Shown: positions 19,803 to 28,564 of the stretch, piece by piece
How positions within the stretch are numbered: the stretch's first letter is position 1
Layout of the letters: every line of letters starts with the position of its first letter
Program-made: the position numbers and the translations under genes
NCBI RefSeq assembly: GCF_001010415.1
Contig: NZ_JPLE01000006.1
Span: 1-64,000, forward strand
Reading direction: 5' to 3'
Source: Xanthomonas pisi DSM 18956
GTDB lineage: Bacteria > Pseudomonadota > Gammaproteobacteria > Xanthomonadales > Xanthomonadaceae
DNA length: 64,000 nt
The notes under the pieces: generated by a model
Database searches by the model: none
Told to the model about the DNA's origin: nothing
The model's input: only the letters and a program-made list of their open reading frames with translations

Positions 19803-20854
19803 AGCGGCGAGACCGCGCCACCGCTGGGCGCTTCGCGGCGGCGACGGATCGCGTCCACGCACTCGCCGATCAACGGCGGCCCGCGATACACCAGGCCGCT
19901 ATAGCACTGCACCAGGCTCGCGCCGGCCGCCATCTTGGCCACGGCGTCGGCGCCGGAGCCGATGCCGCCCACGCCGATCAACGGGATCGACTCGGGCAGA
20001 CGTGCGCGCAAGCGGCGCAACACCAGCGTGGATTGCCCCAGCAGCGGCGCGCCCGACAAGCCGCCGGCCTCGGCAGCCAGCGGATGATTGGCGATCAAGG
20101 TGCGCGTGACCGTGGTGTTGGTGGCGATCACGCCATCCACCGCCAGATCGGCCAGCACGCGCGCGGCCGCGTCGATGTCGCGGTCGTTGAGATCCGGCGC
20201 CACCTTCACCAGCATCGGCACGCGCTTGCCATGCTGCGCGGCAAGCGCTTCCTGGGTTTCGCGCAGATCGGCGATCAGCCGACGCAGCGCCTGTTCTTCC
20301 TGCAGTTCGCGTAAACCGGCGGTATTGGGCGAGGAAATGTTGACGGTGATGTAGTCGGCGAGCGGATACACGCGCTCCATGCAATAGCGGTAGTCGCTGG
20401 TCGCTTCCTCGTTGGGCGTGTCCTTGTTCTTGCCGATGTTGATGCCGAGCAGGCCGCCGCGACGACGCGCGCGTTGCACGTTGGCCACCAGCGCATCCAC
20501 GCCCAGGTTGTTGAAGCCCATGCGGTTGATCACCGCCTGATACTCCGGCAGGCGGAACATGCGCGGCTTGGGATTGCCTTCCTGCGGCCGCGGCGTCACC
20601 GTGCCGATCTCGACGAAGCCGAAGCCCAGTGCCAGCAGCGCATCGATGTGCTCGCCGTTCTTGTCCAGGCCTGCGCCAAGGCCGACCGGATTGGGGAACA
20701 TCAAGCCGAATGCCGGCGTCGGCAGCGGGACCGGGCGCTTGGCCAGCAGCGACGTGGTGCCGGTGCGGTAGGCGGTGTCGATGGAGCGCAACGCCAGCGC
20801 ATGCGCGCGCTCGGCATCGAGGGTGAACAGCAGGGGACGGGCAAGCGAATACAT
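19799..20854 (-). CDS. pyrD: dihydroorotate dehydrogenase (quinone), class 2
   Basis: 351 residues. Class 2 enzymes oxidise dihydroorotate to orotate and pass electrons to ubiquinone at the inner membrane. The N-terminal amphipathic helix ([18 protein letters not shown]) is the membrane/quinone part. FMN and substrate blocks include [29 protein letters not shown] with the catalytic Ser (class 2 signature), VKVAPDL, TNTT and GVGGIGSG. The ATG at 20854 is the start; the same frame stays open for another 500 bp upstream only as a shadow of the methyltransferase gene. It heads the pyrD-murB-EamA unit. Confidence 0.96.
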   Translation of the reverse strand: MYSLARPLLFTLDAERAHALALRSIDTAYRTGTTSLLAKRPVPLPTPAFGLMFPNPVGLGAGLDKNGEHIDALLALGFGFVEIGTVTPRPQEGNPKPRMFRLPEYQAVINRMGFNNLGVDALVANVQRARRRGGLLGINIGKNKDTPNEEATSDYRYCMERVYPLADYITVNISSPNTAGLRELQEEQALRRLIADLRETQEALAAQHGKRVPMLVKVAPDLNDRDIDAAARVLADLAVDGVIATNTTVTRTLIANHPLAAEAGGLSGAPLLGQSTLVLRRLRARLPESIPLIGVGGIGSGADAVAKMAAGASLVQCYSGLVYRGPPLIGECVDAIRRRREAPSGGAVSPL

Positions 20855-20859
20855 GGATG

Positions 20860-21627
20860 TCAGTTCAATTTCCCGGCGAAGACGCGGGTCTGGTATTGGA
20901 AGTCGATCTGTCCGTCCTGTGCGTGCGCATCGAACAGCGTGCGCAGCGCGGCGAGCATCGGTGCGTGGCGTGGGTCGTGTGCGAGCGGTGCGTACGACGA
21001 CGACAGCAGGCGGCCGCGTAGTGCATCGAAATCCAGCCGCTGCACATTGGGAAAGCGCGCCATCGCGCGGAACCCGTCGCCGAACCAGGCCTGCATGGTC
21101 GCATCGTCCTGGTAGCGCTCGGCCACGGCCGAATAGTCGGTGCCGTAGTCCAGCAGCAATTGCTCGTAGCCGCGCAGGAACGCGGTGGTGTCCAGCTCGC
21201 GCGAGTTCCAGTAGATCACCGCCAGCCCGTCGGGACGCAGCACGCGCGCCCACTCGGCACGGATGGCCTGGGTGTCGAACCAGTGGAAGGCCTGCGCGGC
21301 AGACACCAGGCCCATGCTGGCATCGGCCAGCCCGGTGGCTTCGGCGGTGCCATCGACGGCCTGGAACTTGGTAAATCCCGCCAGCCACTGCTGCGCGGCT
21401 TCGCGCATCGCCGGGTTGGGTTCCACCGCCGTGACCGCATAACCGGCCTCCAGAAACAGCCGGCTGGAAATGCCGGTGCCGGCGCCGATATCGGCCACCG
21501 CAGTCGCCGGCGTGATGCCAAGTTCGTCATGCAACCAGCGCAGCAACTGCGGCGGATAGCTGGGCCGGTAGCGCACATAGGCCGCCACACGGTCGTTGAA
21601 GCGTTGGGCCGAGGAGGGCGCGGCCAT
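20860..21627 (-). CDS. class I SAM-dependent methyltransferase (DUF/UbiE-like)
   Basis: 255 residues. The SAM-binding motif I is [19 protein letters not shown], followed by the acidic VEPNP and motif [13 protein letters not shown], a block common in methyltransferases annotated as class I or methyltransferase 11. The stop lies five bases before pyrD, so the two are likely co-transcribed. The start ATG 21627 lies two bases after the stop of the upstream membrane-protein gene. The methyl acceptor is unknown. Confidence 0.85.
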   Translation of the reverse strand: MAAPSSAQRFNDRVAAYVRYRPSYPPQLLRWLHDELGITPATAVADIGAGTGISSRLFLEAGYAVTAVEPNPAMREAAQQWLAGFTKFQAVDGTAEATGLADASMGLVSAAQAFHWFDTQAIRAEWARVLRPDGLAVIYWNSRELDTTAFLRGYEQLLLDYGTDYSAVAERYQDDATMQAWFGDGFRAMARFPNVQRLDFDALRGRLLSSSYAPLAHDPRHAPMLAALRTLFDAHAQDGQIDFQYQTRVFAGKLN

Positions 21628-21629
21628 GC

Positions 21630-21914
21630 TCAACTGTTTGCGGCCGCCAGCCACGCCATACCGCCAAAAAACAGGATGAAGACCGCAATGCCCAGCACCC
21701 ACAGGGCCACCGCCAGCCAGCCCAGGATCAGCCCGCCGATCGCCAGGCCGTCGCCTTCCAGCCCCTGCGGGTTGCGGCGGATTTCCGCGCGCGCCAGGTG
21801 GCCGGTGATGATGGCGCACACGCTGCCGATGAAAGGAATCAGCGTCCAGCCGAGAATGCCTGCGACCAGGCTGACGATGGCCATGGCGCTGGTTTGTCGA
21901 ACGACAACGTTCAT
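21630..21914 (-). CDS. small DUF4190-type membrane protein
   Basis: 94 residues with two strong hydrophobic segments (MAIVSLVAGILGW and GLILGWLAVALWVLGIAVF). Between them lies the signature GHLARAEIRRNP..LEGDGLAIGG of DUF4190 proteins. It is an inner-membrane protein of unknown role. AGGAG precedes ATG 21914 by six bases; ATG 21917 is directly adjacent. It is probably first in a unit with the methyltransferase, pyrD, murB and EamA genes, since gaps are only 2-5 bp. Confidence 0.78.
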   Translation of the reverse strand: MNVVVRQTSAMAIVSLVAGILGWTLIPFIGSVCAIITGHLARAEIRRNPQGLEGDGLAIGGLILGWLAVALWVLGIAVFILFFGGMAWLAAANS

Positions 21915-22254
21915 CATGAACTCCTGGAGATTGGCGGCAGCAGAGGCTGGCGTGAGGCGATTATCCCAGAGCGGCCGTGCGAATGGCGTGCCGTCTGGGG
22001 CGCAAAACGCGATCCTCCGGTCATTGACGGCCGGGAAGGGGGCCTGAAGGCTTGCCTCAACTGCCTGATTGCCTGGCGACGCGACACCTTGCCGATGGGT
22101 TGCCGGTCCCGGCCGAAATGTCAGCGGACCGCTGTCAATCGCTGCGGGATGGCATCTGCCGCGCGTGTCCGTCGTTGTTGCAGGCCGGCCGCAGCGAGGG
22201 CATGCGACAGCTGCAGCGCGCCGGCCATGGCCGGGCGCGCTACGATGCCATCGA
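21915..22254. other. gene-free stretch
   Basis: 340 bp between the DUF4190 gene and the end of the aldehyde dehydrogenase gene. It must hold the promoter of the DUF4190-methyltransferase-pyrD unit and the transcript end of the dehydrogenase. I see no clear promoter, terminator or gene. Confidence 0.4.
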
Positions 22255-23787
22255 TCACAGATCGAACTTGATGCCCTGCGCCAGCGGCAGCGAGTCGGAG
22301 TAGTTGATGGTGTTGGTCTGGCGGCGCATATAGACCTTCCACGCGTCCGAGCCGGATTCGCGGCCACCGCCGGTTTCCTTCTCGCCGCCGAACGCGCCGC
22401 CGATCTCCGCGCCGGAGGTGCCGATGTTGACGTTGGCGATGCCGCAGTCGCTGCCGGCCGCCGACAGGAACTTCTCGGCCGCCTTCAGGTTCTGGGTGAA
22501 GATCGACGACGACAGGCCCTGCGGCACGCCGTTCTGCAGCTCGATCGCCTCATCCAGCGTGCTGTATTTCATCACGTACAGGATGGGGGCGAAGGTTTCG
22601 TGCTGCACCACTGCGTCGCTGTTCTGCAGCCCGGTGACGATGGCCGGCAGCACGAAGTTGCCGGGGCGATCGATCGCGGTGCCGCCCACCTCCACCGTGC
22701 CGCCAGCGGCCTTGGCCTGGGCGATCGAGGCCAGGAACTGCTCCACCGCGCCGCGGCTGTTGAGCGGGCCCATCAGGTTGGCCGGATCGGTCGGGTCGCC
22801 GATCTTGCTGTCGAGCTGCTTGTACGCCTTGACCAGCGTGGCCAGCACGTTGTCGTAGATCGACGCGTGCACAATCAGGCGGCGCGTGGTGGTGCAGCGC
22901 TGCCCGGCGGTGCCGACCGCACCGAACACGATGCCCGGGATGGCCAGCTTCAGGTCGGCGGTCTCGTCCAGGATGATGGCGTTGTTGCCCCCCAGTTCCA
23001 GCAGGCAGCGGCCCAGGCGATGGGCGACCTTTTCGGCCACCACGCGGCCGATCTGGGTCGAGCCGGTGAAGCTGATCAGCGGCACGCGGCCGTCTTCGAC
23101 CAGCTTTTCCGACAGGGAGGTGCCGGCATCGTTGATCAGGAAGAAGATGTCCGGGAAGCCGGCATCCTTGAGCGCGGCATTGCAGATCTTCATCGTGGCG
23201 ATGGCCGTCAGCGGCGTCTTGTTGGACGGCTTCCAGAGGCAGATATCGCCGCAAATCGCTGCCAAAAAGGCATTCCACGCCCACACCGCCACCGGGAAGT
23301 TGAAGGCGCTGATGATGCCGACCAGGCCCAGCGGCTGGTACTGCTCGTACATGCGATGGCCGGGACGTTCGGAATGCATGGTGTAGCCATAGAGCATGCG
23401 GCTCTGGCCCACGGCAAAGTCGGCGATGTCGATCATCTCCTGCACTTCGCCATCGCCCTCGGGCTTGCTCTTGCCCATTTCCAGGGCCACCAGCGAACCG
23501 AGCGCATCCTTGTGCGTGCGCAGCGCTTCGCCACACAGGCGAACGGCTTCGCCACGACGCGGCGCGGGCGTGGTCCGCCATACCTTGAAGGCCGCCTGCG
23601 CGCGCGCGATGATCAGTTCGTAATCCTCCGGCGTGGTCGCCTGCACATCGGCGATCACCGCGTTGGTGGTCGGATTGAGCGGCTGCAGCACCCCGGCACC
23701 GGTGGCCTGCGACCAGGTCGCCTCGCCGAGATAGGTACCGGAATTGGACGCGGCGAGGTCGAGCGCCTTGAGCAGGTCAGCGGACAT
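22255..23787 (-). CDS. amaB: aldehyde dehydrogenase, antiquitin (ALDH7) type
   Basis: 510 residues. ATG 23787 has TCCAGGAG upstream. ALDH7 enzymes oxidise alpha-aminoadipate semialdehyde (from piperideine-6-carboxylate) to alpha-aminoadipate in lysine breakdown, with NAD. The catalytic Cys is in [12 protein letters not shown], the general-base Glu in [10 protein letters not shown], and [11 protein letters not shown] and [10 protein letters not shown] form part of the NAD site. The asparagines and TTTRR after the Cys are typical of ALDH7. No other lysine-catabolic gene is next to it, so the substrate is a family-level inference. Confidence 0.85.
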   Translation of the reverse strand: MSADLLKALDLAASNSGTYLGEATWSQATGAGVLQPLNPTTNAVIADVQATTPEDYELIIARAQAAFKVWRTTPAPRRGEAVRLCGEALRTHKDALGSLVALEMGKSKPEGDGEVQEMIDIADFAVGQSRMLYGYTMHSERPGHRMYEQYQPLGLVGIISAFNFPVAVWAWNAFLAAICGDICLWKPSNKTPLTAIATMKICNAALKDAGFPDIFFLINDAGTSLSEKLVEDGRVPLISFTGSTQIGRVVAEKVAHRLGRCLLELGGNNAIILDETADLKLAIPGIVFGAVGTAGQRCTTTRRLIVHASIYDNVLATLVKAYKQLDSKIGDPTDPANLMGPLNSRGAVEQFLASIAQAKAAGGTVEVGGTAIDRPGNFVLPAIVTGLQNSDAVVQHETFAPILYVMKYSTLDEAIELQNGVPQGLSSSIFTQNLKAAEKFLSAAGSDCGIANVNIGTSGAEIGGAFGGEKETGGGRESGSDAWKVYMRRQTNTINYSDSLPLAQGIKFDL

Positions 23788-23922
23788 GGAATCTCCTGGA
23801 AACAGTGGCGGTCGCGCAGCGCCTAAGGCCGGCAGCGACACGGGTAGCCGCCGATTTTAGCAGGCTCCACCCACCCCCGGCCGGCTTGGCAAGCTGGCTG
23901 AACATGCGACAATGCCGCCCTT

Positions 23923-23999
23923 GGCCCCGTAGCTCAGCTGGATAGAGCGTCCCCCTCCTAAGGGGAAGGTCGCCCGTTCGAATCGGGCCGGGGTCACCA
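23923..23999 (+). tRNA. tRNA-Arg (anticodon CCT)
   Basis: 77 bases forming a full cloverleaf: acceptor GGCCCCG with CGGGGTC, D stem GCTC/GAGC, anticodon stem TCCCC/GGGGA with loop CTCCTAA (anticodon CCT at 23957-23959), and T arm GCCCG-TTCGAAT-CGGGC. The CCA end is encoded. It reads the rare AGG codon. The DNA directly downstream is accessory in character. tRNA 3' ends are common integration sites, but I saw no second copy of this 3' end in the window. Confidence 0.97.
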
Positions 24000-24442
24000 G
24001 GAATCAACGAATTAGCGCCGATTTTCTTTTCGGGTCTTGTCAGATTTAGAGACATATCCACAGCCGACTGCCACAGTTGCCACAAGCGCGGTCGCTTGGC
24101 CGAAGTTGGCGATGGAGCGCTTCAATTCCCTTCGCGCCTTGCCTGCTGTGGTCGGATACCGGGCCGCGTACCAATCCACGTACTACTCAAGGTAGACGCT
24201 CACCACTGGCAGGCGCGCAAGGATGCGTACGCCATGCGTCAGCTCAGCTTCTTTCGCTGCTGGTATTTCTTCAGCCTCATGAGCGCCGAGGCGGCCGAGG
24301 CAGATGCGGTGAGGTACGCCGCCCTGGTGCCAGCGGAGGTAGGCACTTGCGCCTCGCAGAGGCTAACGAGCGAGTTAGCGCACCGCTCGTTACTTGACTT
24401 GCTGCGGTGCGGCCAAGCAGGCTCCGCTGCGTCTAAGGAAAG
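24000..24442. other. accessory DNA without a recognisable gene
   Basis: 443 bp between the tRNA and a small orphan gene. No frame here looks protein-like. Its composition is more mixed than in the core. It may be the remains of an integrated element next to the tRNA, but no integrase motif was found. Confidence 0.4.
24364..24392. promoter_or_regulatory. 9-bp inverted repeat upstream of the orphan gene
   Basis: TAACGAGCG (24364-24372) and CGCTCGTTA (24384-24392) are perfect reverse complements around an 11-base spacer. A TTGACT follows at 24395-24400. The pair lies about 50 bp before the orphan start, so it could be an operator or an RNA hairpin. Confidence 0.35.
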
Positions 24443-24679
24443 ATGGATATGCCCATGCGCGAAATTGATGGATGGACAGTTTCCGCCCATGTGGAGACGG
24501 ATGAAAAGGGCAAGCCCGTGGCCGGCATTTTGAGCAGGCGCCTTGAAGGCCGGGCACGTCATATGCTTTGGCTGCGTGGCTTCAAGTTTCGCAATGAACG
24601 GGAGGCGAGAGAACACGCTGAGCGTGTTATTGCCAAGATCCGGGGCGTCACCGGTGAGGGCGTTCCGATACCTTCCTGA
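24443..24679 (+). CDS. small hypothetical protein
   Basis: 78 residues, not recognised. It is charged and soluble with no signal peptide or membrane segment. The N-terminal half reads like a beta-strand region (GWTVSAHVETD), and the C-terminal half is a charged helix rich in Glu, Arg and His (NEREAREHAERVIAKI). AAGGAAAG precedes ATG 24443 closely; ATG 24449 has better spacing. It lies between the tRNA and the decayed pgaD copy. It could be real or a chance frame; codon use is acceptable. Confidence 0.5.
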   Translation: MDMPMREIDGWTVSAHVETDEKGKPVAGILSRRLEGRARHMLWLRGFKFRNEREAREHAERVIAKIRGVTGEGVPIPS

Positions 24680-24770
24680 CCAGACCAGTGCTTGGGAGCC
24701 GAGGCCTGCCTGCGCAAGACGGGCCCCAGTTCGTTTGTCTTTGCGCACCGCTAACTTTCTCACCGATGCC

Positions 24771-25165
24771 TCACCCCCCGCACCCCCACCGGCCGTGCAG
24801 ACTTGTCCATCGGCACCCATGAGATGCGGCTGTGGCGGAGCAGGGTGCCGAGTTGTTCGGTGGCAGGCAGGCGCTGGTCGACGTCGGGTTCGACCAGGGT
24901 GCAAGCGCCCTGGTCGGCATTAACGAAGCGCCGGCGGTCGTATTCCGCACAGACAACGGGGGTGATGGGCCCATCAAGGCGGTCAGCAACAGGGCCCAGC
25001 GTGAACGGTTCCAGTGCGTGCTTCGGATATCGCTAGGCGTGGGCACTGAGCAGGCCAAAAAACCACGCGATCAGCGCCCCCAGTGCTGTCCAGAGGTAGA
25101 AATAGACCTTCCGTGTGCCGGCTGCCGCAGCGCCGTAGGCGAGTCGGCACGAGTTGCCATCGCAT
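24771..25165 (-). pseudogene. decayed second copy of pgaD
   Basis: By eye this stretch aligns with the intact pgaD gene at 26876-27265 over nearly all its length, in the same orientation. Shared blocks include ACTTGTCCATCG, CGGAGCAGGGTGCCGAGTTG, ACCACGCGATCAG versus ACCAGGCGATCAG, and AGAAATAGACC. Indels and stops break the frame, so no PgaD protein can be made. The similarity extends about 70 bp past the gene's 3' end (TCTCACCGATGCC at both places), which shows that flanking DNA was duplicated too. The glyoxalase-like and AraC-type genes lie between the two copies. Confidence 0.75.
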
Positions 25166-25218
25166 CGTCAGGATCTTTGGATCCTGCCTATTTCTTCAGC
25201 AGACGAATCAACGGATGC

Positions 25219-25593
25219 TTAAAGCGCTTGCCACAACTCCGCTTTGTTGCCATCGGGGTCGATGACCCAGGCGAACAGGCCGAATTCCGACTTCACAACG
25301 GTGTCTGATACCTGGCAGCCCGCAGCTTTGAGCTTGGCAATCAGTGACTCCAGGTCGTCGACCCGGTAGTTCACAATGAATGGGGCGGTGGTGTTTTCGA
25401 ACTGGGCACTGGCTTCATCGTGCACTGCCCACACCAGCGGGTTCTCAGCGCCTTCGGCACTGGCGCCGGTATCGAACACTGCGCCTCCCCATGTTTGGAC
25501 CTCGATCCCCAACTGCGTTGCATACCATTGTCGCAACGCCGGTGCGTCCTTGGACTTGATGATGATCCCGCCGATCCCTGTCACTGCGTGCAT
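25219..25593 (-). CDS. VOC-family (glyoxalase-like) protein
   Basis: 124 residues forming one vicinal-oxygen-chelate unit. It starts ITGIGGIIIKSKDAPALR-like with the beta-strand then LRQWYATQLGIE, and ends with the DPDGNKAELWQ motif that carries a metal-ligand Glu. Such proteins bind a metal and act in resistance, lyase or dioxygenase reactions; the substrate is unknown. It diverges from the AraC/GyrI-type regulator across 130 bp, a layout that often means the regulator controls the enzyme. Confidence 0.78.
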   Translation of the reverse strand: MHAVTGIGGIIIKSKDAPALRQWYATQLGIEVQTWGGAVFDTGASAEGAENPLVWAVHDEASAQFENTTAPFIVNYRVDDLESLIAKLKAAGCQVSDTVVKSEFGLFAWVIDPDGNKAELWQAL

Positions 25594-25723
25594 GCCTGAT
25601 TCCTTGGGAGCCTAGTCAGTGGATTGAATAACGGGCAATGCTGCAAGCCCCGATGGAAGGCGCATTACCCACAGGCCCACGGTATAACATCGGCACAGAA
25701 GCCATTTGTCGGATCTTGCGCAT

Positions 25724-26668
25724 ATGCCGATCAGCGAAACGGTGCCCCTTACTGCCGTCCAGAGCGTGAACCGTGCGCTGGACTACATCGAAGTCAATCT
25801 TGCCGGGCACCTTTCGCTGGCGCTGATCGCCGAAGCGTCTTGCGTGTCGCCGTTCCATCTCCAGCGCCTGTTTCGCGCCGTAATGGGCGAAACACCGCAC
25901 GCCTTCGTGCTGCGCCGTCGTCTGGAAAGTGCGCTAGGCGATGTCTCCCAGATGCCTCGTCAGCCACTGACCGACATCGCGGTACGCCGAGGATTTTCGT
26001 CGCTGTCAGATTTTTCCAGAAATTTCAGAAAACATTTTGGCGATTCGCCGACGAAGCTGGATATCGATGCGTGCCTGGCTGGCCGCCGTCGAGCGCTGGA
26101 TGACACCTTGGCAGGTGTATCGGGTATCCGGAGCAGCGCTGCAGCCGCTACGCAAGAATTTTCGATAAGGCTACGTGATCTTCCGGCACGCACTGTCCAG
26201 TACATCCGGGTGCATCGGCCGTTTGAAGAGGGCTCCGTGCAAGAGGCAGCGATGCGCTTGCTGTCATGGGCACGAGACGCCGGCGTCGAGCATCATCAGT
26301 GGCTTGGCTATCTCTGGGATCAACCTCGTCTCGCGTCTGCAGCGGATTGCCGATATGACGTCGCGGTGGAGGTCACGCATGGGCGCCATCTCGGTGAGAT
26401 CGGCGTCTTCCGATTTCCGGCGATGAAGGTGGCTGAAGTCGTGATCCGGGGAGGGTTGGCGCTGGAAATGCGCGCGTTTGGTTGGTTGCGAGATACATGG
26501 CTGCCTGCCAGCGGGTATCTGCCGACAGACTTGCCTGCATGTGAGGCCTGGTTGGGTCTGCCCTATGCACATGGCGCCGAGCATTTTGAACTGGCATGTC
26601 AGATCCCGATCCGCACCCCCACAGCACCGGATGGGTGGGATCAACTACTGCCCTCCCGAAGCAGGTAG
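25724..26668 (+). CDS. AraC-family regulator with C-terminal GyrI-like domain
   Basis: 314 residues from ATG 25724 (an in-frame TTG exists at 25706). The two AraC helix-turn-helices lie at the N-terminus (residues ~10-110: LALIAEASCVSPFHLQRLFRA and LTDIAVRRGFSSLSDFSRNFR). The C-terminal ~155 residues resemble GyrI/SOUL effector-binding domains (LPARTVQYIRVHRPFEEG). This order is that of Rob/SoxS-like multidrug activators with a ligand-binding tail. It probably senses a small hydrophobic compound and controls the divergent VOC gene and itself. Confidence 0.83.
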   Translation: MPISETVPLTAVQSVNRALDYIEVNLAGHLSLALIAEASCVSPFHLQRLFRAVMGETPHAFVLRRRLESALGDVSQMPRQPLTDIAVRRGFSSLSDFSRNFRKHFGDSPTKLDIDACLAGRRRALDDTLAGVSGIRSSAAAATQEFSIRLRDLPARTVQYIRVHRPFEEGSVQEAAMRLLSWARDAGVEHHQWLGYLWDQPRLASAADCRYDVAVEVTHGRHLGEIGVFRFPAMKVAEVVIRGGLALEMRAFGWLRDTWLPASGYLPTDLPACEAWLGLPYAHGAEHFELACQIPIRTPTAPDGWDQLLPSRSR

Positions 26669-26864
26669 TGCGACCGGCCCGGGTGCGCGTTGAGCGACAT
26701 CATCGCGCCCTGGCCGGGGCCACCTTTGAAGCGGCTTTCAAAAGCTTGCCAGTGGGCTCAATGGCAGCGGCCTCACGACGTTTCGAGCCTGACCAGCGCT
26801 GTGAGCAAAGGCTGCTTGTGCAAGCAGACCACTTTGTCTTACAGCAGCTCTCAAGCATCGCGTC

Positions 26865-27311
26865 TCACCGATGCCGTACCACCCGCACTCCCACCGGCCT
26901 TGCGAACTTGTCCATCGCCACCGATGAGATACGGCTGTGGCGGAGCAGGGTGCCGAGTTGTTCGGTGACACCCAGGCGCTGGTCCACTTCCAGTTCGGCC
27001 ACGGTGCGTGGGCGTTTGCGCTTGTCGGCATTGGCGAAGCGCAGGCGGTTGTATTCGGCCCAGCCGACGGTGGTGATGGCCGCCATCAGGGCGATCACCG
27101 GCAGTGCGCCGAGGGCGAACGGGTCGATGGCGTTGTGTCGCAGGTAGAGCTCGGTGTACGCGCTGCGCAGGCCGAAGAACCAGGCGATCAGCGTGGCCAG
27201 CGGTGCCCAGAGATAGAAATAGACCATCCAGGCGCCGGCGGTGGCGGCGCCGTAGGCGAGCCGGCGCGAGCGGCCGAGGCGTTGCGGCAGGTTGATGATG
27301 GGCGGGGTCAT
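26865..27311 (-). CDS. pgaD: poly-beta-1,6-N-acetylglucosamine synthesis protein PgaD
   Basis: 148 residues. Two membrane segments (AWMVYFYLWAPLATLIAWFFG and ALGALPVIALMAAITTVGW) are followed by a cytoplasmic tail. PgaD assists the PgaC synthase in the inner membrane and in E. coli is needed for c-di-GMP activation. The ATG overlaps the pgaC stop by four bases. It is last in pgaABCD and converges with the AraC-type gene. A decayed copy of it lies about 2 kb away. Confidence 0.88.
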   Translation of the reverse strand: MTPPIINLPQRLGRSRRLAYGAATAGAWMVYFYLWAPLATLIAWFFGLRSAYTELYLRHNAIDPFALGALPVIALMAAITTVGWAEYNRLRFANADKRKRPRTVAELEVDQRLGVTEQLGTLLRHSRISSVAMDKFARPVGVRVVRHR

Positions 27312-28561
27312 TGGATTCCTCGGTCGGGGCTTTTCCATCGCGCGCGTTGGTTGCGGCGTGCGATGAGAGCGCGGGGGAAGGCGATGACGGCAGTGAGCAT
27401 GCCGATCATCCAGAAGGCAGCGGGGTACCAGATCACCCAGAAGAACTGGCGTGCCAGGCCTTTTTCGTAGCGACGTTCGATGATCAGGCTGGTGCCGAAC
27501 TGCAGCAGGCAGACCACTGCCAGCACCAGGCCATGCCAGCGCGGCAGGATGGTGTCGACATACAACGCCGGCGGCATCGCGATGAACTTGCCGAGTACCC
27601 ACAGCACGATGATGAACAACATCACATAGGCCCAGATCAGGCTCAGCGCGTATTCCAGCAGCACCGCCCACATGCGCCGGCTACGCCACGCCAACGCGCG
27701 TCGACCATGGCTCAGCAATACCTCCACGCCACCGCGCGCCCAGCGCAGGCGCTGCATCCACAGGCCGCGGAAGGTCTCGGGCATCAGGATCCAGCACAGC
27801 GCGTTGGGCTCGTAACGGATATCCCAGCCGTCGAGCTGCAGGCGCCAGGAGATGTCGATGTCTTCGGTGACCATGTTGTCGGACCAGAAGCCGACGTGGT
27901 GCAGGGCCGAGCGACGAAACGCGCAGATCACACCGGACACGGTGAACAGGCGGCCGTACACGCGTTGGGCGCGCTTGATCAGGCCCACGATCGCGGAAAA
28001 CTCGCCGACCTGCATGCGGCCCATCAGCGTGGTGCGATTGCGCACGCGCGGGTTGCCGGTGACGCCGCCGACGCGTGGGCCGGAAATCAGGTGACCCACC
28101 ATCCAGCGGGTTGCGTTGGGGTCGAGAATCGCATCGGCATCCACGCACACCAGGTAATCCGAGCGTGCGGCCAGCGTGCCGACGCGCAGTGCGTTGGCCT
28201 TGCCGTGGTTCTGCTCCAGATGCACCACGCGCAACCGTGGATGCTGGTGGGTGAGGTCGTCGAGCACCTCGGCAGTGCGGTCGGTGCTGCCGTCGTTGAT
28301 TGCGATGATCTCGAAGTCTGCATAGTGCTGCGCGCTCATCGCCTCGATGGTTTCGGCAACATGCTTGGCTTCGTTGTAGCAGGGCATCAGCAACGATACG
28401 AACGGCTCGCTGGCCATCGGCGGCGGCTTGGATGGCCCTGGCGTGCCGCGTTCACGCCGCAGGTAGTAGTAGATACCGCCGATCATCCAGAAAAACGCCA
28501 TGATGATCGGGTAGTAAAACGCAAAGTTGAACAGGGCGGCCAGTAAGAGGCTGGTCGTCAT
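27308..28561 (-). CDS. pgaC: poly-beta-1,6-N-acetyl-D-glucosamine synthase PgaC
   Basis: 417 residues. A family-2 glycosyltransferase in the inner membrane that polymerises UDP-GlcNAc into PNAG. An N-terminal membrane segment (FAFYYPIIMAFFWMIGGIYYYL) is followed by the GT domain with INDGSTDRT, VDADAI and the processive-synthase QRLRWARGG motif. C-terminal membrane segments close it. Three bases separate it from pgaB and it overlaps pgaD by four. The E. coli enzyme is activated by c-di-GMP bound at the PgaC/PgaD interface. Confidence 0.94.
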   Translation of the reverse strand: MTTSLLLAALFNFAFYYPIIMAFFWMIGGIYYYLRRERGTPGPSKPPPMASEPFVSLLMPCYNEAKHVAETIEAMSAQHYADFEIIAINDGSTDRTAEVLDDLTHQHPRLRVVHLEQNHGKANALRVGTLAARSDYLVCVDADAILDPNATRWMVGHLISGPRVGGVTGNPRVRNRTTLMGRMQVGEFSAIVGLIKRAQRVYGRLFTVSGVICAFRRSALHHVGFWSDNMVTEDIDISWRLQLDGWDIRYEPNALCWILMPETFRGLWMQRLRWARGGVEVLLSHGRRALAWRSRRMWAVLLEYALSLIWAYVMLFIIVLWVLGKFIAMPPALYVDTILPRWHGLVLAVVCLLQFGTSLIIERRYEKGLARQFFWVIWYPAAFWMIGMLTAVIAFPRALIARRNQRARWKSPDRGIQ

Positions 28562-28564
28562 CGG

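Noticed and set aside
20855-21388. In-frame extension upstream of pyrD that would lengthen it to 529 residues
   Set aside because: The added residues are not protein-like, lie inside the methyltransferase gene on the same strand in another frame, and the family starts at the MYSLARP methionine.
22052-22303. 83-codon frame between the DUF4190 and amaB genes
   Set aside because: It overlaps the end of amaB on the opposite strand, has no ribosome site and shows no recognisable domain.
24096-24533. Possible transposase fragment after the tRNA
   Set aside because: A few residues (MERFNSL) recall IS3 transposases, but the rest does not match and the frame is short.
23923-27311. A complete genomic island integrated at the tRNA-Arg
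   Set aside because: I found neither an integrase gene nor a second copy of the tRNA 3' end. The region is accessory, but an island with defined ends cannot be supported.
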